Below, piece by piece: positions 8,841-17,571 of a DNA stretch of 64,000 nt. Positions within the stretch are counted from its first letter, which is position 1, and every line of letters starts with the position of its first letter. The stretch is from Paucisalibacillus algeriensis (GTDB lineage: Bacteria > Bacillota > Bacilli > Bacillales > Amphibacillaceae), in NCBI RefSeq assembly GCF_000577245.1, contig NZ_CBYO010000011.1, positions 1 through 64,000 of the forward strand. The letters are read 5' to 3'. The notes beneath the pieces are model-generated. The model saw only the letters and a list, made by a program, of their open reading frames with translations. It was not told the DNA's origin and made no database searches. Made by a program: the position numbers and the translations under genes.

Positions 8841-9909
8841 AAGAATCCTACAAAGCCTACTGTTAACTCTATTGCTTACAGGATGTATGAATATTGATCA
8901 AAGAATTTTAGACGATATTCAATTATCAACTGCTGCAGGATATGAGTATATAGAGGACGACACGTTAGAGATTACCACTGTTTTTCCCAGCTTTCAGACC
9001 GATAAGTCAATCAAAAGCGAAACGATAACGGATTCTTCCACTTTAAGCAAAGAAGTTCGAGATAAGCATAGTTTACAATCAGAAAAGCCATTTGTTAGTG
9101 GAAAAGTTGAAGTAACTTTATATGAATGGAAGACTGCAGAAAAAGGGATCAATAACCTTTTGGATACATTGCAGCGAGATCCATCAATTGGCTCTAATGT
9201 CTTTTTGGTTGTAGTTGATGGAAGTCCAAAAGAATTATTGAGCAAACAGTATGGAAATCCGGACAATGGCATTTACCTATCAAATTTAATTGAGCAAAAT
9301 ATTGAAACGGGTTTGATCCATAAAACGAACCTTCATCAATTTTTATATAAACTTTATGCGGAAGGGATTGATCCTGCCCTTCCTGTAATTAAACAAGAAG
9401 ACGGCCAAGTAAAACTAACAGCAGTCGGGCTGTTTGAAAATGATAAATTGGTTGGCCAAATAGAGGAAGAGCAATTCTTTATCTTCAAGATATTATTGGA
9501 ACGGAAAGGCAACAAGGATTCATACTCACTAAAACTGAATGAAGATGAAGAAATTTCTATTTATAATATAGGTTCAGAAAGGAAATACGACATACAGAAG
9601 CCGCTGACAAATTCCGAAATAATAATAAATGTTAAATTAAAGTCAAGTATTCTGGAATATCAAAATGGTACCCTAAAAAATGAAAAAATCACTTATCTAG
9701 AGAAGGAAATTAAAAAATTGATTGAACAAGAGTCACTGGAAATGATTCAGCAGTTTCAAGAAAAAGGAATTGATCCGCTAGGAATTGGTGAAGAAGTTCG
9801 AACCCGAACTCGGAACTGGGATCAAAAGAAATGGAAGGAACTTTACCCTGATCTCAAAATAACTGTTAATGTCGAGGTAAATCTTTTGGAAAAAGGGGTT
9901 GTAGAATAA
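8833..9909 (+). CDS. Spore germinant receptor subunit C (GerAC-like lipoprotein)
   Basis: The 358-residue protein begins with a lipoprotein signal ending in LLTGC (lipidated cysteine at 18). It continues with the three-domain GerAC fold, whose last third (RTRTRNWDQKKWKELYPD and following) matches the C-terminal family signature. It would be anchored by diacylglycerol on the outer face of the spore inner membrane and completes the A-B-C receptor. Translation is coupled to the B subunit through an eight-base overlap. An inverted repeat follows within 100 bases, closing the operon. Confidence 0.95.
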   Translation: MVKRILQSLLLTLLLTGCMNIDQRILDDIQLSTAAGYEYIEDDTLEITTVFPSFQTDKSIKSETITDSSTLSKEVRDKHSLQSEKPFVSGKVEVTLYEWKTAEKGINNLLDTLQRDPSIGSNVFLVVVDGSPKELLSKQYGNPDNGIYLSNLIEQNIETGLIHKTNLHQFLYKLYAEGIDPALPVIKQEDGQVKLTAVGLFENDKLVGQIEEEQFFIFKILLERKGNKDSYSLKLNEDEEISIYNIGSERKYDIQKPLTNSEIIINVKLKSSILEYQNGTLKNEKITYLEKEIKKLIEQESLEMIQQFQEKGIDPLGIGEEVRTRTRNWDQKKWKELYPDLKITVNVEVNLLEKGVVE

Positions 9910-9964
9910 TTTGATGAGGTTATGTCCAAAAAGACAATGAAATTGTGAAAAAAACATAAGATGA

Positions 9965-10012
9965 CATCACATTTGTGTCCATTTTATATTTTTCACACAA
10001 ATGTGGTCTCTT
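9965..10012 (+). terminator. Probable terminator after the germination operon
   Basis: CACATTTGTGT and ACACAAATGTG form an inverted repeat with a 15-base spacer, followed by TCTCTTTA. The run of Ts is weak, so it is called with moderate confidence. Confidence 0.5.
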
Positions 10013-10031
10013 TAGTGATGGTCTAGTATTA

Positions 10032-10185
10032 TTAACCGCATTTCCCTTCATTAGTTAGGTGTGTATAGATCTTAGTTGTTTGTATAGATGAATGACCTAG
10101 TTGATTCCAAACAGAATCTTGACGATATAACTCTTCAATCAATTCTTTCAAATCTTCTATTGCCACAATTGTAATGAGTTTTGCA
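10032..10185 (-). pseudogene. Remnant of a tyrosine recombinase (integrase) C-terminus
   Basis: The minus strand encodes about 50 codons ending at TAA 10032-10034. The segment LGHSSIQTTKIYTHLTNE is the canonical C-terminal box of XerC/D-type phage integrases, containing the HxxH/W histidine region and the catalytic tyrosine (IYTHL). No start codon and no catalytic arginine region are present, because an in-frame stop lies just upstream. The preceding residues (IEDLKELIEELYRQD) do not look like integrase, suggesting deletion or fusion. It is the debris of a mobile element beside the accessory region. Confidence 0.7.
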
Positions 10186-10204
10186 TTTATTTATTTCTAT
10201 TAAT

Positions 10205-11413
10205 CTAAACTTTACTAGTAGTAGCTTTTTTCAGTGCACTATTTAATTTTTCGGAGCTTAGGATCATCGCTGCAACAAATATAACAATACAAATTGGGAA
10301 GATTCCTATTGTTAGATGGGATGCAGTGAAACCAAGTAAAGGTGGAATAAATGTGGTTCCTGTATAAGCGACCGCCATTTGATAGCCCATAATGGTTTGA
10401 GAATGTTTTTTTCCAAAGCGTGTTGGTGTTTCATGCAACATACACGGAAATATCGGTGCTAATCCCAGTCCAACTATGATAAAACCTATTAGTGAGAAAG
10501 TCGACGGCAAAGGTAAAAGTAGAACAAAGGCACCTGTCAATGCTAAAATTTGCCCTCCGCGAATAAGTGTTCGGTTATTCATTTTAAACGTGATAAAACC
10601 TGTTATCAATCTACCAATTGTTATTCCAGCAAAATAGAAGGAAACCCAGCCAGCAGCAGTTGCAGGTCTTAACCCTTTGACATTTACCAAATAACTACTT
10701 CCCCAAAGATTCATTGTTGCTTCTACCCCACAATAAAATAAGAAGGATAATAGCGCCAGTTTAACTCCCTTCACTTGTAAAGGTTTTAGATTTGTCTTAT
10801 CTTCAATATTATGGATAGTCTTAGAATCCTTTGTCTCTTCATCTATAGTAGTATTTCTGTTTTTTGTCACTCTGTTCCATAAAGGTAACGATAAAATAAG
10901 GATCAATACTAATGATATCTGTATGCAAGCAATAACAAAATATCCATTACGCCAAGAAGTATCACCTGAAATAAACTGAGCCATAATGATAGGACCAAGA
11001 GTAGCTCCTACTCCCCAAAAACAATGTAACCAACTCATATGATGTGCCTTATAATTTGTAGCCACATAATCGTTTAATCCTGCGTCAACTGCTCCAGCTC
11101 CTAATCCAAGTGGGATAGCACATACAATTAACCAACCAACAGATGGTGCAAAGTAAAATCCTAGCAATGCAACAGCAGTCATGGTGACGCTGACAAGTGT
11201 AACTTTTCCAGTCCCGAACTGTTTAAGCACCTTACCACTAACCAAACTGGAGATAATGGTACCACCCGCAATGGTCATAAAAAGAATTCCACCAACCTCA
11301 AGCGGAGCCACAATGTCCGATTGCATCGCAGGCCATGCTGCCCCTAACAATGAATCGGGTAAACCTAAGCTGATAAAAGCCAAATAAATAATGACTAAAA
11401 GTAGAGTTGTCAT
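10205..11413 (-). CDS. Major facilitator superfamily transporter
   Basis: The 402-residue protein has about twelve membrane segments with a longer hydrophilic loop in the middle (about 180-215), as usual for MFS carriers. The loop 2-3 region (SGKVLKQFGTGKV) is a degenerate form of the MFS motif. The start is ATG 11413 with a GAGG SD. Thirty-odd bases upstream lies a small gene in the same direction, and a long palindrome precedes both, so they probably form one regulated operon. The substrate is unknown; sugar (FHS-type) uptake or drug export are both possible. Confidence 0.88.
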   Translation of the reverse strand: MTTLLLVIIYLAFISLGLPDSLLGAAWPAMQSDIVAPLEVGGILFMTIAGGTIISSLVSGKVLKQFGTGKVTLVSVTMTAVALLGFYFAPSVGWLIVCAIPLGLGAGAVDAGLNDYVATNYKAHHMSWLHCFWGVGATLGPIIMAQFISGDTSWRNGYFVIACIQISLVLILILSLPLWNRVTKNRNTTIDEETKDSKTIHNIEDKTNLKPLQVKGVKLALLSFLFYCGVEATMNLWGSSYLVNVKGLRPATAAGWVSFYFAGITIGRLITGFITFKMNNRTLIRGGQILALTGAFVLLLPLPSTFSLIGFIIVGLGLAPIFPCMLHETPTRFGKKHSQTIMGYQMAVAYTGTTFIPPLLGFTASHLTIGIFPICIVIFVAAMILSSEKLNSALKKATTSKV

Positions 11414-11444
11414 ATATTAACCTCGTCTAAAATAGTAACTTGTT

Positions 11445-11660
11445 TCATTTATTTCTTTCATTTAACATAAGTTCAAGCCCAAGACTTTGTAATCCATATA
11501 AATAATCTTGCTTCCAATCACTCCTAGTAAGTTCTGGGAGGTGTTCTGATGGGATAAATTTCGAACTAACTTCAGTAATTTTGTTTAATACCTCTTTTTC
11601 GATTTCGTCCCTATTAAAAATTATAGTATGAGGGTTAATAATTGCTGGATTAGGACCCAA
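11445..11660 (-). CDS. Small hypothetical protein, first gene of MFS operon
   Basis: The frame encodes a soluble, charged protein of about 71 residues that I do not recognise. TTG at 11660 is the best start because GGGGGTG lies five bases before it; GTG at 11669 would overlap that SD. The product includes SEHLPELTRSDWKQDYLYG and has no membrane segment or DNA-binding motif that I can see. It sits between the palindrome at 11681-11712 and the MFS gene, which starts about 31 bases after its stop. It is probably real because of its SD and operon position. Confidence 0.6.
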   Translation of the reverse strand: MGPNPAIINPHTIIFNRDEIEKEVLNKITEVSSKFIPSEHLPELTRSDWKQDYLYGLQSLGLELMLNERNK

Positions 11661-11680
11661 AATCGTCACCCCCTGATTTA

Positions 11681-11712
11681 TAAGACTTATTAAAGTTATT
11701 TAATAAGTCTTA
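11681..11712. promoter_or_regulatory. Perfect 14-bp-arm palindrome upstream of MFS operon
   Basis: TAAGACTTATTAAA and its exact complement TTTAATAAGTCTTA flank a four-base loop GTTA. It lies about 12 bases before the SD of the first gene of the operon, so it is in the promoter or 5' leader. Such a symmetric site is the expected shape of an operator for a dimeric repressor. It could also act as a transcript hairpin, but no T-run follows it on either strand. No regulator gene is adjacent. Confidence 0.6.
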
Positions 11713-11947
11713 AAATACTATATCACATAATATTTCTAAGTGCCCATTTCTACTAATTTTATAAGTAGTCATCTAGATTTGAAATTTTAAAAAGAACTAT
11801 TAAATCCTATACAATTAACGTAAAATCCAAAAGAAAAAGCGACCAAGAAGTTGATCGCATGAATTATTATTTTTATTCATTTAGATTATAAGTAAGATAT
11901 CTATTATCAACGGCATTTTTAGTATATTAAAGTATCTAATGTGAAAA

Positions 11948-12667
11948 CTATTCACTTTCCCCTAAATCCCAAAGAAATCCTTGATAAACAGCTTGTTCTG
12001 GATTTTCCTCATTGACAACCCAACTTGAATATATCTCATCAAACATTTGCCATTCATCGTAATCTCCCTTGGTTAACTGGTATGGAATACCAATACTAAA
12101 TACATCATAAGCACTTCCACCGTCGACTTTTCTCATGCTAAATGGATGAATATTTAAGAAATCAAGCAGCGTATCTGCTAACCTTTCAGACATTTCTTCC
12201 ATATTTTCTTGTTTAACATCTTTTATAACAAAATCTGTTGTAGCTAGAAATTTATCGAATTTCCTTAAATTGGAATAATTCTCCTCTTCAACAAATTTGA
12301 AATAATCATCTAGTACTTCTACTTTGTCAATAGAAATACCAAAGTGTTTCTGGTACAGATCTGGTGCAAAGTGAAGAAAAGCAATATCTATATAATTGTT
12401 TGTCATACCAATTGTGGGTAGCCCACCGGCATCACCTTGATAAAGGTAAGCATGGAACTGAATATCAAGATTAGATGCTGGAGCTACTAAGAGCACATCA
12501 TACCCTTCATTATTTACCCCAACTACTTCAATAAATTCAAATTCTTCCTTATATTTGTGTTCTAAATCACTCAATGCAAGATCAACATTCCTTTTACCAC
12601 TTTTTGGTGCACAAGCCACTAACATTACAAGACACAAAAATAAAACAACCCAACTAACCTTTCTCAT
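11948..12667 (-). CDS. Putative lipoprotein, unknown function
   Basis: The 239-residue protein has a lipoprotein signal peptide ending LVAC (cysteine near residue 19), followed by a mainly acidic mature part. I do not recognise a domain. It is encoded 44 bases downstream of the VWA-domain lipoprotein gene in the same direction and probably shares its transcript. Both products would be anchored on the outer face of the membrane, which suggests a joint role, but no function can be assigned. A weak hairpin (GCGATCAA/TTGGTCGC, 11839-11858) downstream could end the transcript. Confidence 0.75.
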   Translation of the reverse strand: MRKVSWVVLFLCLVMLVACAPKSGKRNVDLALSDLEHKYKEEFEFIEVVGVNNEGYDVLLVAPASNLDIQFHAYLYQGDAGGLPTIGMTNNYIDIAFLHFAPDLYQKHFGISIDKVEVLDDYFKFVEEENYSNLRKFDKFLATTDFVIKDVKQENMEEMSERLADTLLDFLNIHPFSMRKVDGGSAYDVFSIGIPYQLTKGDYDEWQMFDEIYSSWVVNEENPEQAVYQGFLWDLGESE

Positions 12668-12711
12668 GCAGTCACCACTCTCATACTATAAACTTATCAA
12701 CCATTTATCGA

Positions 12712-14115
12712 TTATTCATAGACAAGCTCTTCCATCTCTTCTATCCACTGATATACACGGTCTTTGATTTCATCAGCAATTTTATCTATTTCCTCGATTT
12801 TTTGAGATTCTAATTCTCTATAGATTTCTATTTTACTACTATATCGAGAAGAAATTATTTCCTCAATCTCTTTATATGTATCAAGTGATACCATTTCTTT
12901 CGTGATGATAATATTCATTGCAGCATCAATTCGTTCTTTCTCTTTATCAATTAATTGTCTAATTGTTTTATGCTCTTCCCGATATCGATTGTACTCCGCT
13001 AAAATTTCCCATGGACCAGGTGCTTTCATATGAGCCCATGCTAACTCTCCCATGGAAGGTAACCATTCGTATTCAATCGTCTCTTGTATTTCTTCTGCGT
13101 TATTAGCTGAATAATATTTTCCATTCCCGGACGCAGAAACAGCAGTCAACTGTTCTTCTGCTTTTTTATCCACATTAAATCCAATTATGTTGACTGAACG
13201 ATCTTCGTTTTCCTTTACAAAATCTTCTGCGGCGATAATTGGATTACCATCACAGGTTTCCACACCATCACTAACAATATAGACAGTTATAGTCCCTTCT
13301 ATTTCAGCACTCATCTCAGTTGCCTTATTAATTGCTCCTGCAAGTGGGGTCCATCCTTTACTTTCGAAATTAGATAGTGATTCCTGGAATGATTCCGAGT
13401 TGTATGCACCCATCGGATAAATTTCCTCAATACCTTCACAGGATAATTTCTTATCAGAATTGGCTTCAGACCCTTTATGTCCATATACAACTAAAGAAAC
13501 TTCACTTTCTTGACCAATTACATCCGCAAATCGCATGACTGCATCCTTTGCAACGTCCATTTTTACCTCACCATCAACACTTAAAAGCATACTTGAACTC
13601 GCATCTAGTAATATAATTGCCTTACCAATTTCTTCACTATTACCAGATTCACTAACTCTTTTAGGGTTTGGAAGATATGGAACCTCGAACTCAGGCTGAA
13701 AAGCCTCTGCATTTTCAATTGCTTCTTTATAATTAGGACTACCTAATAGTTTAATAAGAGCACCTTCGATAACTTTCGGATCCTTAGTTTCATTTATGAT
13801 TTTAACCAATTGATTATGTAATTCTTCATTTAAGCTATCAAGTACTTCTTCCGTATCGGTTGATAATTCTTTATCTAATGTTAGATCATTTACCAAAATT
13901 CCAACAGGCTGATTTTTGATATTATCTAAGCTCTCTGTGGTACCAATTTCTCCTATTTCAACTTTCATGGTTTCCACTTCAGATTTTTGGTGATTTTTAT
14001 CTCTTACCTGCTCTTCATCATCAACAGGTTCTTCTACTATAGTCTGATTATCTTGACTACATGCAGCAGTTACGAATAATAGACCAATCATAAGTATCAA
14101 TAAATAATTTCGCAA
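12712..14115 (-). CDS. VWA-domain lipoprotein
   Basis: The protein has a lipoprotein signal ending TAAC, an acidic linker, and a von Willebrand factor A domain (about residues 160-350). The domain contains a complete MIDAS DASSS motif (DxSxS), the later threonine in GWTPLAGAI and VSDGVETCDG. A charged, probably coiled-coil tail of about 100 residues follows. VWA domains bind ligands through a metal ion. The start chosen is TTG 14115, eight bases after AAAGGAG; the longer frame to ATG 14139 lacks an SD. With the lipoprotein gene downstream it forms a two-gene surface unit. The domain order resembles secreted VWA proteins of bacilli; the ligand is unknown. Confidence 0.85.
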   Translation of the reverse strand: MRNYLLILMIGLLFVTAACSQDNQTIVEEPVDDEEQVRDKNHQKSEVETMKVEIGEIGTTESLDNIKNQPVGILVNDLTLDKELSTDTEEVLDSLNEELHNQLVKIINETKDPKVIEGALIKLLGSPNYKEAIENAEAFQPEFEVPYLPNPKRVSESGNSEEIGKAIILLDASSSMLLSVDGEVKMDVAKDAVMRFADVIGQESEVSLVVYGHKGSEANSDKKLSCEGIEEIYPMGAYNSESFQESLSNFESKGWTPLAGAINKATEMSAEIEGTITVYIVSDGVETCDGNPIIAAEDFVKENEDRSVNIIGFNVDKKAEEQLTAVSASGNGKYYSANNAEEIQETIEYEWLPSMGELAWAHMKAPGPWEILAEYNRYREEHKTIRQLIDKEKERIDAAMNIIITKEMVSLDTYKEIEEIISSRYSSKIEIYRELESQKIEEIDKIADEIKDRVYQWIEEMEELVYE

Positions 14116-14139
14116 TACCCGCACTCCTTTATTTTCCAT

Positions 14140-14442
14140 TTCTACAATCTAGATTGGAGTGAAAATAGGTATTCGTCAATATATCGAAATAACTAATTAG
14201 TTTACATAAGTAGGACTTATTAACCATATACGATGTGGATACGTAATCAAAATATCAATCAATAAATTGATGATTCTAATGGATACAAAACGACTAGTAC
14301 CGGAATAAAATATAGGAGGAGATATTTAGTATTTAATAATAAAAACAGTCAATTTTTAAAAAAATTAACAAAAACTAAAGAATAGTCATAGGATTCTTAA
14401 GCTAAAATAATGAATAAGGAGTTACTATAGGAGGTTTCTACT
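14140..14442. other. Divergent intergenic region, no gene seen
   Basis: This region separates the VWA lipoprotein (minus) from the YkuK-like gene (plus) and must contain both promoters. An isolated AGGAGGAGAT near 14312 looks like an SD, but no start codon follows at a useful distance. No further structure was found. Confidence 0.4.
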
Positions 14443-14979
14443 GTGGCCAAACTAAGGGTTTTCGATTTTAGCTTTCAAAATTTAACTCATAAGAGCATGT
14501 CTTTCGACGAGGTTTTCGGACATATTATACGTTTTATGGAGAAAGAACCAAACGGGCAATACCGTTTAATATTTGGTACCGACTCTCAAGTACATCCAAC
14601 CTACACTAGATTTATAACTGGGATTGTTATTCAACGTGAATCCAAAGGTGCCTGGGCCTGTATACGCAAAGTAATCGTACCAAGAAAAATGATGAATCTC
14701 CATGAACGAATATCCTACGAAACTACCCTAACAGAAGAAGTAGTTTCTATGTTTACAGAAGAAAAAAAGACCCGATTAATCGATATCGTTCTCCCCAATA
14801 TCTATAAGGGATCATCCTTTACAATTGAAGGGCATATTGATATTGGTTCTTCTCACAAAAATAAAACAAGGGTGTTTGTAAACGAGATGGTTGGAAGGAT
14901 GGAATCATTAGGTATAGAGCCTAAAATCAAACCAGACTCGTTTGTTGCAAGCTCCTATGCTAATCGGTTCACAAAATAA
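14443..14979 (+). CDS. YkuK-family (DUF458) RNase H-like protein
   Basis: The 178-residue protein matches the DUF458/YkuK family of bacilli, predicted from fold to be RNase H-like. The conserved GTDSQVH and ERISYETTLTEE segments are present. The start is GTG 14443, seven bases after AGGAGGT. It appears monocistronic. YkuK function is not established; a nuclease role is inferred only from fold. The stop is at 14979, and the convergent AlkD-like gene ends 22 bases away. Confidence 0.85.
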   Translation: MAKLRVFDFSFQNLTHKSMSFDEVFGHIIRFMEKEPNGQYRLIFGTDSQVHPTYTRFITGIVIQRESKGAWACIRKVIVPRKMMNLHERISYETTLTEEVVSMFTEEKKTRLIDIVLPNIYKGSSFTIEGHIDIGSSHKNKTRVFVNEMVGRMESLGIEPKIKPDSFVASSYANRFTK

Positions 14980-15001
14980 TTAAATTGGAATGTCATATTT
15001 A

Positions 15002-15658
15002 TTAAAGATATTTACTCCCTTCACGAACACTGAGCTTTGGTAGCTCGTTTTGTTGTATAAAATTACGAACGGATATGGGATTTGTTTTTGAATATTCTCG
15101 AAGTGCCCATCCTATTGCCTTTTGAATAAAGAATTCCTTGCTGTCTGCATTCCTTTTTATGTATTCATACAGTAATTTTTCTTTTGTTTTCTCTTTATAT
15201 TTTAATTGAAATAATAGTGCTGTTCTTCTCAACCACATATTTTTATCTGTAGACCAATCCTCAATGGTTTCATCGATAATACTTGGTGATTTTGCTGCGA
15301 TTTTACCAATTGGCTTTTGGGCTAACATATCTACTGTATCCCACCATGATTTTGTCGTAATTAGATTCTGAAAAAGTAACAGATGTTCTTTCGTAAAATT
15401 TTTAAGTTGCTTATTGATATAATCCAGCGCTATATATTGATATTCTCGTTCATCTTTATTCCATAATGTTGATACTAAATCAGAATTAAAAGGCTGCTTA
15501 TGTAAACCTGTTTCCTTATAAAGTTGTGTTGTAATTTTTCTGCGTTCGGGTGTTTTAATCCCCAAAAAAGTAAACTGGTTCTTCATATATTTTTCCATCT
15601 GCATTGCGTTTTCTGTATTGCGATTCTTTTCGGTTTCTATAGTTAACCATTCCAGCAA
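15002..15658 (-). CDS. AlkD-like DNA alkylation repair protein
   Basis: The product (about 218 residues) resembles the AlkD/DNA_alkylation family of HEAT-like repeat glycosylases that remove bulky or cationic alkylated purines without base flipping. Conserved features include GIKTPERRK near the N-terminus, the WWDTVDMLA segment, and the DKNMWLRRTALLFQL and FFIQKAIGWALREY helices that contain the family's catalytic-site Trp and Asp residues. TTG 15658 is the likely start, with GGAGGG six bases upstream. A longer frame to ATG 15697 would start inside the terminator of the preceding gene and is rejected. Confidence 0.88.
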   Translation of the reverse strand: MLEWLTIETEKNRNTENAMQMEKYMKNQFTFLGIKTPERRKITTQLYKETGLHKQPFNSDLVSTLWNKDEREYQYIALDYINKQLKNFTKEHLLLFQNLITTKSWWDTVDMLAQKPIGKIAAKSPSIIDETIEDWSTDKNMWLRRTALLFQLKYKEKTKEKLLYEYIKRNADSKEFFIQKAIGWALREYSKTNPISVRNFIQQNELPKLSVREGSKYL

Positions 15659-15676
15659 CGTCTTCCCTCCTATTAT

Positions 15677-15711
15677 AAAAGGTCCAATTTGATACATAAA
15701 TTGGACCTTTT
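15677..15711 (-). terminator. Bidirectional-looking terminator after LysM-CAP gene
   Basis: AAAAGGTCCAATTT (15677-15690) and its exact complement (15698-15711) flank a seven-base loop. The run of Ts in both directions makes it a strong intrinsic terminator for the LysM-CAP gene. It lies just upstream of the AlkD-like start, so that gene must use its own promoter or read-through. Confidence 0.85.
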
Positions 15712-15737
15712 AAATCGTTCAGCATTGAATACTTCTT

Positions 15738-16361
15738 TTAGGATCCTGTAAACATTTGAACCCATGCACCATTGTAATAACCTACACCAATGGAGTCAAA
15801 TTTAGCATTTAAGATATTGGCCCTATGCCCTGATGAATTCATCCACGCATTCATGACCTCTTGTGGAGTTTTTTGCCCTTTGGCAATGTTTTCTCCAGCT
15901 GTTCGATATTTTATGCCGAAAGTTCTCATCATATCGAAAGGTGATCCATAGTTCGGACTAGTATGAGAGAAATAGTTGGAATTAATCATGTCCATTGCTT
16001 TTTTTTCTGCAACATTTTTAATATCAGCTCTGTGTAGCAATGGTGATAATCCGTTTTTAGCTCTCTCTTTGTTCACCAACTGGGCAACTTGTTCCTCAAA
16101 GGTAGTTGGGCTAGTAGCAGTTGCGCGAAGTCGAATTACCGATCCAACCTGCATATTTGTAGGAACGACATTTGGATTCAATCGCATTAATTCACGATAA
16201 TCTAACCCATATCGCTTTGCTATAAACCAAAACGAATCTCCTTTTGAAACTTTATAGTAATCAAAAGGTGGTTCATTAAACATTTTGATATTTTGCGCAC
16301 TTGCTCCCATTGGAAATACAAGCAATATCGCAAAGAGCAAGGGAATCAATCGCTTTAACAT
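15738..16361 (-). CDS. Secreted LysM-CAP domain protein (YkwD-like)
   Basis: The 207-residue precursor has a signal peptide (cleavage after ASA, about residue 22), a LysM peptidoglycan-binding domain (about 34-80, starting YYKVSKGDSFWFIAKRYGL) and a CAP/SCP domain (about 90-207) with the GENIAKG, SSGHRANIL and VGYYNGAWVQMF motifs. It is similar in layout to YkwD and related secreted bacillar proteins. It would be exported and bound to the wall. CAP proteins of spore formers are often made during sporulation, but no promoter class could be recognised. It is monocistronic and ends in a strong terminator. Confidence 0.92.
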   Translation of the reverse strand: MLKRLIPLLFAILLVFPMGASAQNIKMFNEPPFDYYKVSKGDSFWFIAKRYGLDYRELMRLNPNVVPTNMQVGSVIRLRATATSPTTFEEQVAQLVNKERAKNGLSPLLHRADIKNVAEKKAMDMINSNYFSHTSPNYGSPFDMMRTFGIKYRTAGENIAKGQKTPQEVMNAWMNSSGHRANILNAKFDSIGVGYYNGAWVQMFTGS

Positions 16362-16493
16362 AATTTGTCACCTCATATTTAGTAAAATTGTTATCCCCTG
16401 CTTCTATTGTTTCTAATGTAACAATAGTAATGCATAGATTTACCCTGGTGTAAAAATTTGGTAAAATTAACGTTCCTTCTTAAATCTGATCTG

Positions 16494-17156
16494 TTAATAA
16501 AACAATGTTAATCCAATTAAAATTATCATAATATCTGCACAAATATGTATCATCCAAGACGTCCAAATCGTTTGATTACGTTCATTAACTTTATGAAATA
16601 CCAAACCGATAATCCACAACCCGAAAAAACAAAGCCCAATAATCAATGGACTAAACCATAATGCGATCATCGGAATATGATAAGCAGCAAATAACAATGG
16701 ACTATAAATATAACCTACTTTTTTCGGTAAATTAAAAAAGATAAATCCTCTAAAGAAATACTCTTCTAAAAAGGAATTTCCAAATGTCACATAAAGTCCC
16801 ACAAAAAAATATGTAGTAGCACTGATCCCCAAACGCTGCGTTAAATCGGTTTTTATGGCATCTAGATTTATTAATGGCAAAAATATTAAATAAGCAATTA
16901 GAACGATTGCAGCAGACGATAGCCCAAGAATAACAATTCGTTTCCAGTCATTAAATGTTAATTTCTCTATACTAATAACATCCCTAAATCGAAAATCCTT
17001 AAATATTAGAATGTAAATTCGAATATTTAGGTAAAAAAGAAATATTTTTAACGCTGTTTTTATTAAATAATTAATTTCAATACCATGTTCAATTAAGGCA
17101 AGAAAACCACAAGTAATAATTGTACTTATGATAATATAAATTGATTTTTTCCCCAT
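16494..17156 (-). CDS. CPBP-family intramembrane metalloprotease
   Basis: The 220-residue multi-spanning protein carries the CPBP (type II CAAX prenyl endopeptidase/Abi) motifs: EEYFFR with the EE pair at 131-132 and R136, and a histidine at 160 in AAYHIPM, followed by a further membrane segment. These residues form the putative glutamate-based active site. CPBP members in Firmicutes are often linked to bacteriocin immunity or quorum peptide maturation, but no such genes are adjacent. The start is ATG 17156 with an AGGGGA SD. The substrate is unknown. Confidence 0.88.
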   Translation of the reverse strand: MGKKSIYIIISTIITCGFLALIEHGIEINYLIKTALKIFLFYLNIRIYILIFKDFRFRDVISIEKLTFNDWKRIVILGLSSAAIVLIAYLIFLPLINLDAIKTDLTQRLGISATTYFFVGLYVTFGNSFLEEYFFRGFIFFNLPKKVGYIYSPLLFAAYHIPMIALWFSPLIIGLCFFGLWIIGLVFHKVNERNQTIWTSWMIHICADIMIILIGLTLFY

Positions 17157-17385
17157 AAAAGTTCCCCTATCATGACCTTTGAGTGAATTGTATATTTTTT
17201 TCAGAATCTAATTACGATTATCCCATATCGATACTCTTATGTACAATAGAAAAATAATTAAAGTAAAAGGGTAAATTTGTAAAAAAAATGAATTAAAAAA
17301 TATAATCGGGGTATCATACATTTTGTAAGGTGAAATAGAACTACTTTGTTCTTTTCACTAAAAAAATATAGGAGGTATGTAGAAA

Positions 17386-17559
17386 ATGGCGAATAACAAA
17401 AATCGCAATAACAACAATAACAACAACAATAATAACAACAATAATAATGATAATGTTGAGTTTGCGAATGAGTTTCTAAATGATGATAATTTAGATAACA
17501 ACAATAACGATAATAATAATCGCAACAACAACAATCGTAACAACAACAAACGTAAATAG
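17386..17559 (+). CDS. Asparagine-rich small protein (57 residues)
   Basis: The frame starts at ATG 17386, eight bases after a perfect AGGAGGT, and ends at TAG 17557-17559, 13 bases before a terminator. More than half of the residues are asparagine, mostly in runs encoded by AAC/AAT, with a central VEFANEFLNDDNLD segment and a basic tail (RNNNNRNNNKRK). The EFANEF motif faintly recalls the EFASET repeat of gamma-type small acid-soluble spore proteins, and a TGAATT/CATACA pair near 17289-17320 is reminiscent of SigG elements, though its 20-base spacing is too long. A spore-interior function is a hypothesis only. Antisense frames here are artefacts of the repeat. Confidence 0.7.
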   Translation: MANNKNRNNNNNNNNNNNNNNDNVEFANEFLNDDNLDNNNNDNNNRNNNNRNNNKRK

Positions 17560-17571
17560 TAGTATTAAAAG

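Noticed and set aside
15659-15697. Thirteen extra codons at the start of the AlkD-like gene
   Set aside because: That segment lies inside the terminator hairpin of the preceding gene and has no SD; TTG 15658 has a strong one.
17289-17320. SigG promoter before the Asn-rich gene
   Set aside because: TGAATT and CATACA are 20 bases apart, longer than the 17-18 expected; kept only as a hint in the gene entry.
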